Positions 24,005 through 36,084 of a DNA stretch of 64,000 bases are shown here, in pieces. Source of the stretch: Absidia repens (taxonomy: Eukaryota; Mucoromycota; Mucoromycetes; Mucorales; Cunninghamellaceae); NCBI GenBank assembly GCA_002105175.1, contig MCGE01000023.1, forward strand, positions 422,501 through 486,500, in the 5' to 3' direction. The notes beneath the pieces were generated by a model that saw only the letters and a list, made by a program, of their open reading frames with translations, searched no databases and had not been told where the DNA came from. Within the stretch, counting starts at the first letter, position 1; the number at the start of each line of letters is the position of its first letter. A program made the translations under genes and the position numbers.

Positions 24005-25659
24005 ATGCTTATTCTTTACGAAACTGCTGCCGGTTACGCTTTATTCAAGTTGGTGAACGATGCCAAATTGGAAAAGTCTGATGATATCTGGAAAGATTTC
24101 GAAACCGCTGAAAAGGCCAATCAAGCGTATGTCTTTTTTTTTTTTTTTGACATCCAGAATGAAAATATTGACCTTATACTTCCTATACCCTCTTTATGCT
24201 TTATAGTGTCAAGCTCAAGGCCTTTACCAAGTTTGAAAACACCACCGATGCTTTATCTGCTGTCACAGGTCTCGTGGAAGGCAAGGTCCCCAAGAACTTG
24301 AAGAAATTTTTGGAATCTGAAATCTCTGAAAAGGAAATGAAGAAAGAAAAGCTCATTGTCAGCGATGCCAAGCTTGGTAAAGATAAGAAATCCAGCAGCT
24401 TATGATTTTGAATGAATACTAATGATCTTTTATTTACTTGATTTATAGGTAGTGCCGTCAACAAGAAGCTCGGTATTAGTGTCCTGTCCGATTCTACCGT
24501 TATGGATCTTTACCGTGGTATTCGTGAGCAATTTGAATCGTTGGTCTCTGGTCTTTCTCATCAAGATTTGTCTGCCATGTCTCTTGGTCTCTCTCATTCT
24601 TTGTCCCGTTATAAGCTCAAGTTTAGCCCTGACAAGGTGGATACCATGATTGTGCAAGCGATTGCTTTGTTGGATGACCTCGACAAGGAACTCAACACCT
24701 ATGCTATGCGCGTAAAGGAATGGTATGGCTGGCATTTCCCTGAAATGGGCAAAATTTTAGTGGATAATTTGGCCTACGCTAAGGTGGTCAAGGCTGTCGG
24801 TTTCCGTACCAACACCCAAGTCACTGATCTCTCTGCCATCTTACCCGAAGAATTGGAATCCGAAGTCAAGGAAGCTGCCGAAATCTCCATGGGTACTGAA
24901 ATTTCTGAAGAAGATATTGAAAACATCCACGCTCTTTGTGACCAAGTTATCTCTATCACTGAATACCGAACACAGTTGTACGAATACTTGAAGAACCGCA
25001 TGAACGCCATCGCCCCTAACTTGACTGCTCTTGTTGGTGAACTTGTCGGTGCCCGTTTGATTGCCCATGCTGGTTCTTTGATGAACTTGGCCAAACAACC
25101 TGCCTCCACCATCCAAATCCTAGGTGCCGAAAAGGCTCTTTTCCGTGCTTTGAAGACGAAACACAACACCCCCAAGTACGGTTTGATCTACCATGCTTCT
25201 TTGATTGGCCAAGCTGGACCCAAGTACAAAGCTAAGGTTGCTCGTATGCTTGCCACCAAATCTGCCATTGCTCTACGTGTCGATGCTCTCGGTGAACAAG
25301 AAGGCTGTGACGTTGGTATTGATGGACGCAACAAGGTGGAAGCTCGTATCAAGTTACTCGAAGGCCGTTCCAATGGACGTGTTAACCGTGACAAGACCAA
25401 CCAGAAGCAACAGAAATTCCAATTCAACAAGACTGCTCAATACAATGCTCAAAGCGATGTGGTGATGACTGAAACCAAGGCCGAAGCTGCTGCTGAAGAA
25501 AAGGTCGAAGAACCCAAGAAGCGAAAGATTGAAGAAGTAGAAGAATCGTCGGACGGCACCAAGAAGGCAAAGAAGGAAAAGAAGGACAAAAAGGACAAAA
25601 AGGACAAGAAGGACAAGAAGGAAAAGAAGGAAAAGAAAGCCAAAAAAGACAAGGAATAG
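24005..25659 (+). CDS. NOP58: Nucleolar box C/D snoRNP core protein NOP58
   Basis: Core protein of box C/D snoRNPs that guide rRNA 2'-O-methylation. Three exons (24005-24126, 24207-24376, 24449-25659) give 500 residues. The N-terminal domain starts [17 protein letters not shown] and continues [20 protein letters not shown] coiled coil and the Nop domain follow, with [20 protein letters not shown] and [20 protein letters not shown]. The tail is highly charged with repeated KKDKKDK units (residues about 470-500), typical of eukaryotic Nop58 and distinguishing it from Nop56. No snoRNA boxes are evident in the two short introns. Codon use (many AAG, GCT, GCC) is more biased than in neighbours, consistent with high expression. 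Confidence 0.96.
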
Positions 25660-26363
25660 ATTCATTCTAGCATTAGACTTGATTGCCTCCCCTCCACACT
25701 CACCACTTGTTTCATCATCCCTTTTTTATTGTCATTATTTTTTGTGTTATTATAGTTACTCCCCCTCTACATCATCCTACATGCTATTCTTGTTATATTT
25801 TTTTTGATTATTAGCCAACACACTTTATTCATTTCGTTTTTATCCTCTCTTTTTTACATCAATAAACAATTACTTTTAAAATTCAAATATTTTATTGCTA
25901 CATGATAAGGAAATTCCGTATCTTGGGTTGAATGGAAAAATGGATATCGTTTAACTCGTGTTTAGGGCATGGTTTATTAGTGTTTTGAAAAATATTTGTA
26001 AACGGGTTTTGAGGATAATAGAACACTAGATGATAATATAATGGGTAGCTATGGGATATGTTAGATTTGATGGGATTATTTGTATATGTTGAGCGTTGGA
26101 CACTGAGTGTAAATGTTGACTTTTTCAAATTCTTTCAGCATGAAAACTGAACCTGTCTTCCCTGGCTCAGGATAAGTGCGGACTTTCAAAGGGACTACCA
26201 TCTACCAAAAAAAAAAAAAAAAAAAAAAAAAAAATAACTTTCTTTAGATTTAGCTTCCACCTTGAAATAAAAACTCATGATGAATTCAATTAAGGTAAAA
26301 TCGATTACAAAGCATGTCAAACTAGGTTCTTAATGCATATTATTTTTCTTTTTTCATTAGGTT
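25660..26363. other. NOP58 3' flank and COA8 upstream region
   Basis: Pyrimidine-rich 3' UTR with an AATAAA near 25860, then AT-rich DNA with a poly-A run at about 26206-26233. No gene seen. Confidence 0.5.
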
Positions 26364-27028
26364 ATGCATCGACGTTCGACAAGCAGAACTCTCGACTTTA
26401 TCTTCCGTCGACAACACTCTTTATCATCGAAACGCCCACATGATCCTTTATCACAACCAGTTATGGAGGATATGATTGGCACACCTGATTCGATCTCTAA
26501 TCTGCGACCTGTCAAATACTTTGTCTCCCCCACTGAAACAAAAGAAGTAAGATGTTATACAAGCAAACAGGGTGACTCTTTTATGTTACCGGCTGTAGTG
26601 ACACTTTTTCTTTGTTTTATAGGAAAAGGAATGGCGACTACTACAACAACAAGTGGATGAATTTAACCAAACGTTCTGGACCAACAACAATGCTATGTTT
26701 TCACAAGCAAAACAGGACTACGAACAACAATGTATGTTTGCCTGTATGGGTACCCACGCCTTCTAGATTCTAACAGTTTATTTCGTATATTTGTATGCTG
26801 GTAGTGATTGCCGATGGACAACAAGTGACAGCAGAAGCGCTTTCTGTGTTTTATAAGGACTTTTTGAACAAGGCGTATGATCGACAAATGGAATACAACA
26901 AAGCTTGGTGGAAACTGAACATTAGCATGCTTTATCCTGGGTTCAAGGCTACTCTGCGAAACTTGAAAAAACCTCGGGTCGAAACTACAAGAGAAACTGG
27001 CTTTTGGGATAAGAGCTTTGATTCATAG
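26364..27028 (+). CDS. COA8: COA8 (APOPT1) family protein, cytochrome c oxidase assembly
   Basis: Small mitochondrial protein whose human relative supports complex IV biogenesis. Three exons (26364-26546, 26623-26731, 26805-27028) give 171 residues. The basic N-terminus (MHRRSTSRTLDFIFRRQ) fits a targeting sequence. The family core is clear: DMIGTPDSISNLRPVKYF matches the human WIGPPDKYSNLRP block. It is followed by EWRLLQQQVDEFNQTFW, the segment ending FYKDFLNKAYDRQMEYNKAW, and a basic C-terminus. A poly-A signal (AATAAA) lies near 27235. I know of no clear S. cerevisiae counterpart. Confidence 0.85.
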
Positions 27029-27692
27029 TTTAGATAGATTTAGTTATACTCGATGCTCCGCCCCCCCCCATTCCCTCACTTCCCGCAATTTCATTTACGC
27101 ATTTATCACTTCCCCACTCCCCAGTCATACAGCCATACACACACTATCCAACTCGAAACATTTTGTAAATCTTTACCCCTTCTTTTATTATTATTCTTTT
27201 ATATTCTTATTTTGCGCAAATGTTTTTGATTCAAATAAAAACCAATATTTTCTTATAGACAAATTTGATGCATTGTTTTATAATTCACCCGCTTTACTTT
27301 ATCGTGATAAATGCCCATGATTGGCTCACCGCGATTTCAAAGTATGTATATCGCAAACACCATGTATTCTAGGATGTATTTTGCTTATCTTGTAGGCAGC
27401 ATTTAGTGATATTTCAGATAGATTTGAATATAGAACCACCCACCCACCCACACACACACACACACACGTTCCCCAATTCTGTTGACGCATTCCCCTGATT
27501 TATCCGTCATCTTTAAATTCCGTTAATGTCAACCACTTTGTAAATCATCATTCTTCTTCGTTTTAGACTTTTGCTTCACGCATTTTTATTTTATCAAGTG
27601 TTCTTTATTCAAAGAAATAAATATACTATAAAAATTCATATAAACTATACCACTAAATTCCTAAAATCAAAAAATATATATAACTGACTATT
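27029..27692. other. Convergent intergenic region COA8 / ISOC
   Basis: C- and T-rich 3' UTR-like DNA with a C run near 27061, a CA dinucleotide run at about 27449-27467, and AATAAA motifs. No gene seen. Confidence 0.5.
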
Positions 27693-28166
27693 CTAAAGAC
27701 TTGATGGCACATTCTTGAATAAGACTTTGTTGACTTTGGTAGCTTCAGCATATTCTTTGACCAACGCGCTGATGTCCTTGAATTTTTCATGCTTTGCATC
27801 TTGTACCAACTGGAAAAGGGCTGATTCCGATGTGGTAATAATAGCACCGGCTTGTCGCATCCGCTTATCAATCCAAAAAAAAAGGGAGGAGGAGGAGGAA
27901 TATTAGTAACTGTATGATGAGAAAATGAACTCGTATTAGTAAAGAGAAAGTCTCACTTACAGCAAGGGCAATATCGATTTCTGGATGGTTGCAAGAAGAT
28001 ACTCCATCAGCTAAAACATGTACATCATAACTGTTGTCCAAAAGATCCAATGCTGTCTGAAGCACACAAACATGACTCTACATAAATGTAAAAATAATTA
28101 GTTCAAGCTTATACTGTACATCAATATACCAAGCTTTTCAAGCCCTACGCTACCCCTCTTTATATC

Positions 28167-28197
<31 letters not shown>

Positions 28198-28646
28198 TCG
28201 ATGCCTAGTAACAAAATGGATTTCGTGTTATGTTTTGAAGGACTTGCTGCACTTCGGGTAAAAACATGCTGAACTTGGTTTTCGGCAAACAAATGGTAGC
28301 ATCAGAGATATCGAGTTCACCCACTGTAGCACCTAGACCTGTAAAAACATATGCATATGAGTATGAATGTGTGATAGTCTTCGTGTTATTCTTCTTCCTT
28401 ACCTTTAGGATATTGCTCAGTGACAACCAAAGGAATATCCAAATGTTTACTGGCTTTGAGCTATAAAAAGAAAAGGTGGATGGGTTAAACAAAAGGATAG
28501 AGCGAAGGAGATCAACATACCATTTTTCCAGCGCAGGAAATGACACTAGGATATTGCCAAATTACCCCCTTGAATCGTTCTTGTATATCACAGATGAATA
28601 ATGCTGTTGTTTGAGGGGTCAATTTTGCGATCCTCGACAATGACAT
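27693..28646 (-). CDS. ISOC-type isochorismatase-fold hydrolase; one base apparently missing
   Basis: Isochorismatase-like cysteine-hydrolase-fold protein of the ISOC1/ISOC2 group, whose substrate is unknown. Five exons: 28646-28521, 28460-28403, 28338-28197, 28077-27961 and 27863-27693. With one base restored the length is 204 residues. Motifs: [11 protein letters not shown] (catalytic Asp), [20 protein letters not shown] (Lys), and [14 protein letters not shown] with the active-site Cys, followed by [10 protein letters not shown] and [20 protein letters not shown]. Exon 3 is 142 nt and runs into TAG if read straight. An extra A in the A4 run at 28233-28236 restores a run to KSILLLGIE that joins exon 4 exactly. 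So the gene is either frameshifted in this strain or the consensus is wrong. Confidence 0.85.
28233..28236 (-). other. Apparent single-base deletion in the ISOC gene
   Basis: The minus-strand reading CTTCAAAACATAACACG leaves the conserved frame; CAAAAAC would keep it. Both frames are open around the site, which locates the shift to within a few codons. Confidence 0.7.
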
Positions 28647-28888
28647 TGGAAAAAGATAAAGAACAGGTAGATGAGAAAATATATATTTATATATATGTTA
28701 TATATGCTGGTGGGAATAAGACAAAGCATTTTTTTGGTTTTTTCAAATCCCGCGCGTTCGGAACGAAGTTTATTCAAGTGTTCAAAATCAATCAAAAAAA
28801 TAAAATACAACTACCATACTAGTACTAAGGCAAAGATAATACTATCAACTAATCAAAAGTCAGGGTGTTCCTTCACGACCATGAATAA

Positions 28889-30509
28889 TCAGTTGGTTAG
28901 ACTTGTATTGTTCATAAACCAGCCAAAGTAGCGTTGATCCATCACTTGATAATCATAGAGCTGATTATCATTTGAAGTAAAGTCTACCTTTGGAGCTTCA
29001 TCCAGGGTTCGAGAGGCAATAAACTGACCATCAAATGCGCCGTGTTCCTAATAAATAAATAAAGAAGAGGAATAGTCTATTAATTAATATCAAGTTAGTG
29101 TCTATTTTCTTGTTTTGACGTTTACCAAAACTACTTCAGCTACGCCATGAGGAGATGAAGAGGCAATGTGAAGATGGCGGCAGTGATCAGTATTGATGGA
29201 TGATTGTAGAAGACGTACGTTAGAATGTCCATAATAAACACCCACTGCAAATCGGTCTTTGGGCTGGAAGGTACCGGCAATAATGCCAGAATAAGTACCA
29301 AGCATGATACGGTCAGCTGTGAGTTTCTAATTAAAAATAAGGATAAAGAAATATAAAGGTAATTAGAATTGTATCACATCATTTCAAATGGAAATAAAAA
29401 ACCTGTTTATTATTTATTACCTGTACAGACATAGCACCATGGATCGTAGAAAATTGGACTGACTCAAAGGTCGCTTGAAGGGAGGCATCGGCATGAATAG
29501 TACCATTGTTGATATGAATATCCAGTTTCTTCATTGTGGTCATGCTGGAGGGGAAAACAATATCAATCGAGTAGTCGCCAGAGATCTGGACAGGAGCATT
29601 ACGAGCACGGACAAAGAAGGCGTCACCAAAGTTGTTCGTTGAGAGCTCAACGGGGATGGTGCCGTCGATGGTGTTTGTGTGAAAGGTAACAACGATGTCT
29701 TGTTCAATGCCGGTTGTATCTTGTCGAAGTGTCACGCCACCCATTAATGAGGAATGTACATGTGCGGATAAAATGTGTAATGATGTTTTGGTAGAGGGCG
29801 CCAATCGGTAACTTTGACTCCATCGTTGTTGCTTTTCTTCAACCGCAGCGACTCCAAGTTCACGACGTTGGTTTGCATGCTTAGATGGGGGTGATATTTG
29901 TTGTGAGTGGGAAGTTTCTGGATATACACAGCGTCTTCATCCCCACGTTTCTGGTGATGATGATGATGCTTTTGGTGATGACCATGACGGTGGTGTTTAT
30001 GGTGCAATTGCTTGTGAGGGTTTTGACGATGTTTATGGTGCTTGTCGTGAGGGGACTGGACATTGTTGTTCATTAAATGTGGGTGACTATTTTTTCCAGA
30101 GCAATGGTGAGTATGATCGCTTTGATGATGGCCCTGCTTCGCTTCATCTATGAGTTTCGTCATAAAACCAGTCAAAGCCTCTTGGGCAAAATTGTGATGT
30201 GGGATGTCACGAGGGAAGCCAAGATCCACTTTTTCGACAGGACCCTAGAAAAAATAAATATAGCAAGTGTAAGTAAAGCAATTAGCAAGAACAAGTCCAG
30301 TCACTATTTCTTACATGTTCACGATCTGGATGAATGGAAAAGCCAACAATGATCAATCCAACGAAAGTGAGGAGGAGACAGACAGCCTTCCAACGAAGCG
30401 GAAATGAGCGAGACTTCTCTTCATAGGGTGGAGGAGAAGGAGAGGGAGAAGAGTCCGATGTCTTTTCATCAGAAGTAGGTAAAGCAATGTAATCCTTGGA
30501 GGATCCCAT
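28889..30509 (-). CDS. Single-pass membrane protein with a His-rich segment and a beta-rich adhesin-like domain
   Basis: Five exons (30509-30315, 30244-29930, 29879-29421, 29326-29126, 29047-28889) give 442 residues. Residues 1-40 are polar, Ser/Pro-rich and contain PPPYEE. One hydrophobic helix follows at about residues 42-60 (AVCLLLTFVGLIIVGF). A His/Lys-rich stretch at about 110-165 has roughly two dozen His, such as KQLHHKHHRHGHHQKHHHHH. The remaining 270 residues alternate hydrophobic and polar residues with SGDYSIDIVF- and NNGTIHADASL-like strands, resembling putative-adhesin/DUF4097-like beta-helical domains. The intron 29929-29880 (50 nt, GTGTAT donor) is required because the direct frame ends early. 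Topology and metal binding are inferences and no function is assigned. Confidence 0.7.
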
Positions 30510-32054
30510 TATAGCTATTTTTTTATAAGACAGTAAAAAAAGAAAAAAAAGGAAGGAAAAGGAAAATTAAAAAAAAAATCGGCAACGACGCATATATTTT
30601 AAAATACTTTCAATCCCCGCTGATAATTGGCGAACAGGACTGAATTTCAACTCGGTGATGGCCGATCAAACGCCTTTTTGGTTTCCTCATTTCCCTCTTT
30701 TCCGAACAACAAACTACACCATGGAACTGGTGAATATTTATACATTATCTCACCATAAAAGCTGCTCTATAGAAAAATAAACCACATGAAGGTAAACATG
30801 AAATATGTTCAAAGACCTGGGAACGCTCACAAAAATAAGACGAATGTCTTGGCGTTCCTAGAGTTTGGATCTCGTAGTCTCACTTTTTTATATTTATATT
30901 GTTTATCACAGTATATATCACAAGTTCAACCCGGTATCACAATATATATATATATATATATATATATACTATGTTGTGATATACAAACAAATGTGCCTTC
31001 TTAGACTGGGGAAAAGCAACGGTATTCACAGTGAGAGAGGTTGGTTGGTAGCTGTGCTTGAATGCCACGCTATTCGATTATGATAGAATATTTTTATCCG
31101 ACGGAATGATACTCAGGGTGCTGGTGGAACAGGTAATTTATAAGTGTTATATTTTTATCAACAACTCATTATCTGTTCATTTATCAGTTTTATTGCTAGT
31201 GAATCGGTTGACCTCTGTGCTGTGCTGTCTTTCTCTGATCATACTATATTTGTGAGTTATTCTTCTTTAGACGGTATCAGCACCAGTTTCAAAAATTACA
31301 CTTGGCTTATCATGCATCTAGCGCAATTCAACCCAGATATGTAAGTAATGCAATGAAAACAGGGAAGAGCCATATAATACTCATCATTTTATATTTATAT
31401 ATAGAATTATTTACCCTTTAGTCACAATCCCTACTACATTTTATATATATCACATTTATTTACATTTTTATGACAACGCATTTTGTTGGTGGTATTTGAA
31501 TAAAGAATTTTGATTGGCCATGCCTTTTTTTAGTGGATGTGTGATTAGTGGAATGTGATTGGACCGAATAGGATGACGACGTCAATGGAAATTTATTTTA
31601 CACCCATTCCCTTCTTTTTATCCATATATTCTCCTTTTTCCACCCTCATCTTTTTTTTTTTCTTCCACTCTTCTCTTTTCTTTCTCCGTCAAAGGATTTT
31701 TTTTTACCCTCCGTTTGAAAGTATTATACTTGTTGCACTTTTTACATACAGATAAATTCTCTGATTTTTTTATTATCACCAACTGGCCTCCCTATCATTC
31801 TGTTTGGCAATTATTTCCATTGGCATTGATTTTCCAACAACAAGAAACTGGACTACTCTCTTCCCCATCATCTTTGTGTTTGATTGATTAACTGTGACCG
31901 TATTTTATATTATAACAACAACTGGTAAGCCAAAAATAAAAGGATAAAAGAAACATAATAGTACAGGGAACGGATAAAAGAACACAAATTACACTATGAA
32001 GCTAACTAGAGTTTTCATCATACTATATGATACCATAGATATTTTGCCTTCGAT
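30510..32054. other. Intergenic: divergent promoters of the His-rich protein and Zn2Cys6 genes
   Basis: Contains a (TA)n microsatellite at about 30943-30968 and pyrimidine-rich DNA from about 31600. A possible 5'-UTR donor (CTGGTAAGCC) lies near 31922. Short open frames at 31.0-31.3 kb could not be joined in phase, so I call no gene. Confidence 0.5.
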
Positions 32055-32947
32055 ATGTTTGCCAATACTGCCTTCTTTCCTGGAACATATCCTCAGTCCC
32101 AAGCACCTGCTACTTCTGGTATGAACGCGTCCCAAGCTCCAATTCCTGACCACTCTCAACTCAATATGACTCAAGCTCCCCCAATGACTGGTGGCTTTAA
32201 CCAGGAATATGCTGATGCTCTTGGGAAAACAAAAAGAAAACAAGTCAAAAACGCCTGTGGTAAGCTCACCCATAAACAAAAAAAAAAAAAAAAAACAAAA
32301 AAAAAAAAAAATTTACAGAGATTCAGAATATATCTCGTGACACTCTCCCATTTTAGATTCTCACTATATTTGTTTAATTTTACCTAGTCAACTGCCAGAA
32401 GGCCTGTAAAAAATGTGATGAAAAAAGACCTTGTCCTCGTTGTGTGAAGTATGGATTGACTGAAACTTGTGTGGATTCTGTCCGCAAGGAACGTAAGAAG
32501 GGAATCAAACGTGGCCCTTACAAAAAAAGAAAGCAAGGTATTTAAGGATAGACTATGAAAATTAAAGGGTAGGCTATGTGTGATGAATGATATCTTATGC
32601 CCTCTTCATCTTTATTTTAGGTGGCACCACTTCTGGTGATTCTTCTGCTGCCACTACTCCGAACATGTCAATGCCCCCCATGTCCAATGGCATGTACGCT
32701 CCTCCTCCTAGCACTGGTGTGGCGGGTGTAAGCCGCGGCGCTAATGCTCCCATTCCATATCAAGCTTATGGCAATACCTCTCATTTTGAAACTTTTCCCA
32801 ATTTCCAAAATGGTGCTCATCAATACCTCCCTTACAACATTTTGAACAATATGAACAATATCATCCAACAAGCCGCTGCCAATGCTAATGCCAATGGTGC
32901 CCCCAAGGAAAATTCTCAACATCAGGTATCACAACAACAACAACAGC

Positions 32948-32983
<36 letters not shown>

Positions 32984-33357
32984 CGACAAAGCAAGACGAA
33001 GATGCTGAAAACAAGGCAGCTGCGGAAACCGATGAAAATGGAAAATTGAGTATTCTCTCCCAACTTTGTACAGCTGTCTTGGATCGTGCTCCAAACGGTG
33101 AAGGTGGTGATGCTACAGCTGATTCTGATAACAACAAAAACGGTGATGAACTAGTCAAGGCGGAAAAGGTTGATGCCAAACACGAAACCGATCGTCCTCA
33201 AAGTACCAACCAGTCCCACGAAGGCACTACTACCAACAACGAATCAACTACCGCTCCATCAACTGAAATCAATTCATCGGAAGAACATCGTAGTGGGAAT
33301 GGTAGCAACAATGGCACTCCTGAATCTACTTCTGAGAGTGGTGGTGGCACCAATTGA
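32055..33357 (+). CDS. Zn2Cys6 binuclear-cluster protein with poly-Gln
   Basis: Probable DNA-binding transcription factor. Three exons (32055-32259, 32388-32537, 32621-33357) give about 363 residues. The zinc cluster (about residues 68-97) has the spacing C-x2-C-x6-C-x5-C-x2-C-x8-C (CVNCQKACKKC, then CPRCVKYGLTETC). A basic extension ending RKERKKGIKRGPYKKRK follows. The cluster lies near the N-terminus after a Pro/Gln/Ala-rich leader. The C-terminal part is low-complexity with about 17 consecutive CAA-encoded Gln (33-kb region) and Asn/Ser/Thr/Glu-rich sequence. No fungal-TF middle-homology domain was recognised, unlike the gene at 51.7 kb. AATAAA near 33527 may be the poly-A signal. Confidence 0.85.
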
Positions 33358-33660
33358 AATCAACTATATCTTGCCTCTTTTTTTAGCACATTTTAGTTTA
33401 TTTTTCTATCCCCCTCCCTCCCCAATGCTTAGTTCATAGTTTTATTTTTTATGTTTATTTTTACCATTAGATACTCCCTTCCCTTCCCCCATCCCCCTTT
33501 TTATTATCTGCCAAAAAGAAAATCAAATAAATATCAGGCTTGCCCATTTACATATTATAAATTGTTATTATTTTTTATTTGTGATGATGATATTGTAAAC
33601 TTTGTTTTAAGATACACGTGCAGATGATAACTAGTACTGGATAGAAATGATCTGAAGTGC
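33358..33660. other. Short convergent intergenic region
   Basis: T- and C-rich 3' flank with AATAAA near 33527; nothing else seen. Confidence 0.5.
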
Positions 33661-34790
33661 TCAGAGATTGAAATGGTAATCTAAGCGTTGACTCCCTATA
33701 TCGGAGGTAGTTTTTAAATAAACTTCCTTATCATTATCGGTCATGGTACACCATTTTGCCTTTCTAGACGTATTCTTATAGACGTAACGACCTCTTTGAA
33801 ATAACCACAGACCTATGACAGTCACTTGAAGACAAATGCAGATCATGTTGCCATGATAATACCTGGGCGCATCTTTCGATTCTAGTCAAATTATTAGCGT
33901 ATATATAGAAAAAAAAAAAAAAAAAAAAGGAGATTGAGACACGTTACGGAGATAATATTTCATCTATGTCAAACCGTACGATATATCATCGATCCAGGAA
34001 CACCGTTAATATTGGCCGCTCCGATTACTGCGCCAAGTGCCAAAGTCCGTTTTCCTATCGGGGCGAGATTGCTGCATGATTTTTTTAGGTTGCCGCCAAA
34101 AAAAAGTCAGATTGGTTGACATACCTCCCTTATTATCTTTTTGTTTGTAAAATATACCTTGACATCCATGCTATGTGCATACCATGAGACGAGGGAGAAG
34201 CTGCAGAGAATATTGCAATACCATAGAACGTCCATTTTCCACCCACTACATCATTCAATTCAACGGGTAACAAAAACAGAAGAATATAGCCTGCCAAACT
34301 CCATAATGCACCGATTAAGCCATGCAACGCGACTTGACCATGCTTATCTGAACTTTTGGCAATCTTTATAGAAAAAAAAAACCAATGATAACTGCTGGGG
34401 CTGCCAATAGGTTAGCAAATGTGACGGGAAAGTCAAGGGAATGGATCAGTGTCGGTAGATAAGTTTTTGTCGGAACTTCCGGCATCAATCTATTTAAAAA
34501 AAAGTAGGGCATACTCAATAAGGAAAAAAAAAAAAGCTTTTTGACATGATAGATTTTTTTTCGCCATTACCCCACAAATGTAATCAAGAGATGGATATAT
34601 AAATTGGTGTCCGTTACAGTTGATTTCACATCCATCCACGTTAACGGTTTGTTTTGATGCTCTTTAATAGTATCATCACGTAGGATACGTGTAACGGCGA
34701 TATACTGCTCCCTTTTTGTGAACCATCCATGTGTCCCTCGCAGCAACCCCAATGTATTCGCAGGAGAGGAAGGTAGATACACACTAATCC

Positions 34791-34824
<34 letters not shown>

Positions 34825-35781
34825 GGCTATTTTTGCGATTATAAATAAAAGTAGAAACAATATGTATTATATACTTACAATGCAATCAGCCCAATAATTT
34901 GGGTCAATATTCCGTCAATTAGAAACAGCCATTTCCATCCCTGTAAGTCAAACCAACCATCTAAACGGAATACTCCAAAGGACATGACACCGGAAAAACA
35001 ACTGGCAAGCGCCTGGGCGCCCCAAAAATAAGCAAGTCGAGTAGCCAATTCATTTGTCTTGTAAAAAGCTGTCAAATAAACCAAACATGCGGGAATAAAC
35101 CCAGCCTCAGTGATGGCAATCATAGCTCGAACAGTCATGAACCCATAAATATCCTGTCAAAAAAAAAAAAAGTGAGCTACATGCGGACATTTAATTTGGC
35201 AAAAAAAAAATTCAGGTACATGAATAAACGCATGGCACCAAGTGACAATCGCCCAGAGGTTCATCATCAGTGGAATCCAGATATGTGCGCCAATTTTTTT
35301 TGTAATAAAATTGGAAGGCAATGTAAACAGAGCAAAAAGTACGGAGTAAACCATAATGGAAAGATTCACTGTGTCATTTGTAAACCCTAGATCAGCCGCC
35401 ATATTATCCGACATGGCATTGGCTAGGTAATAAATAAACAAAAGAAAAAAAAAAAGTTAATCAAGTTCATGAAAATACATCGCCGCTTCATAAATCACAG
35501 GAAAAAAAACATCACATACAAAGGTTGGTTCTGTCTAGATTCAGTACAAAGGTGAGTACCAAGATAAACGACATCAAATGTACATCCAATTTTCTTCGCA
35601 CATGAGCCTCTTCTTCATTAGTCCAGGTAGATGTAATATATTTATCATCATTTAATCTTGTCTTTTCCACAGAATTTGACATGGTGGCGCCATACTCACT
35701 GTAGGAAGTAGACCCATATCTTGGTGAAACGCAGCAATGTTCATATTTTCCTTCAGGATGGCTATCGAATGGGATAAGCAT
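33661..35781 (-). CDS. MFS transporter, anion:cation symporter (Dal5/Tna1-like); one base apparently missing
   Basis: Membrane transporter of the allantoate/nicotinate permease group; substrate not predictable. Seven exons (35781-35520, 35422-35220, 35153-34879, 34783-34571, 34489-34158, 34071-33980, 33881-33661) total 1598 nt, one short of 533 codons. Recognisable pieces: KLDVHLMSFILVLTFVLNLDRTNL (TM1), LPSNFITKKIGAHIWIP (motif after TM2), FMTVRAMIAITEAGFIPACL (TM4), KWLFLIDGILTQIIGLIAL (TM6), YLPTLIHSLDF and SKDAPRYYHGN before TM12. The in-frame TAA arises in TM8 at an A10 run (34372-34381, + strand). With 11 bases the frame continues through KIAKSSDKHGQ. The start is uncertain: 35781 or the internal Met at 35682. 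Confidence 0.82.
34372..34381 (-). other. Apparent single-base deletion in the MFS gene (A10 homopolymer)
   Basis: On the minus strand ATTGG followed by T10 leads into TAA three codons later. One further T would keep TM8 and the following SDKHGQ loop in frame. A 19-nt GT..AG intron could be drawn here but is too short to be credible. Confidence 0.7.
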
Positions 35782-35989
35782 TTGTAATGAGTAAACAAGC
35801 AATAAACTAATAAATATAAAACGTATGTATGAGAAGAGCAGATAGGGGCTTTTTTTATAAATGACTATCAATATCAGTTATTCAATTTTGCATTGAAATG
35901 GTGTGATCATCAGATGGTACGAAATCCGGCCACCAAAGAAAAAAATAATTGAGTTTAACGTTAGTACGTATTAATTTTTTTTCCCATTT

Positions 35990-36029
<40 letters not shown>

Positions 36030-36084
36030 TACTCGATATGGTTTTACTCATTCACACAATCAACTTCCCGCTTCCTTTAACTTT
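35782..36084. promoter_or_regulatory. Upstream region of the MFS gene
   Basis: AT-rich DNA with a T run of about 28 bases near 35992-36020 followed by A7. No specific promoter element recognised. Confidence 0.4.

Noticed and set aside
31058..31344. Possible small two-exon gene
   Set aside because: Good-looking GTAATT donor and TCAG acceptor exist, but the two open frames do not join in phase and no family is recognised.
34363..34381. 19-nt intron in the MFS gene
   Set aside because: GT and AG can be placed, but the size is far below any other intron here; a one-base homopolymer error explains the frame better.
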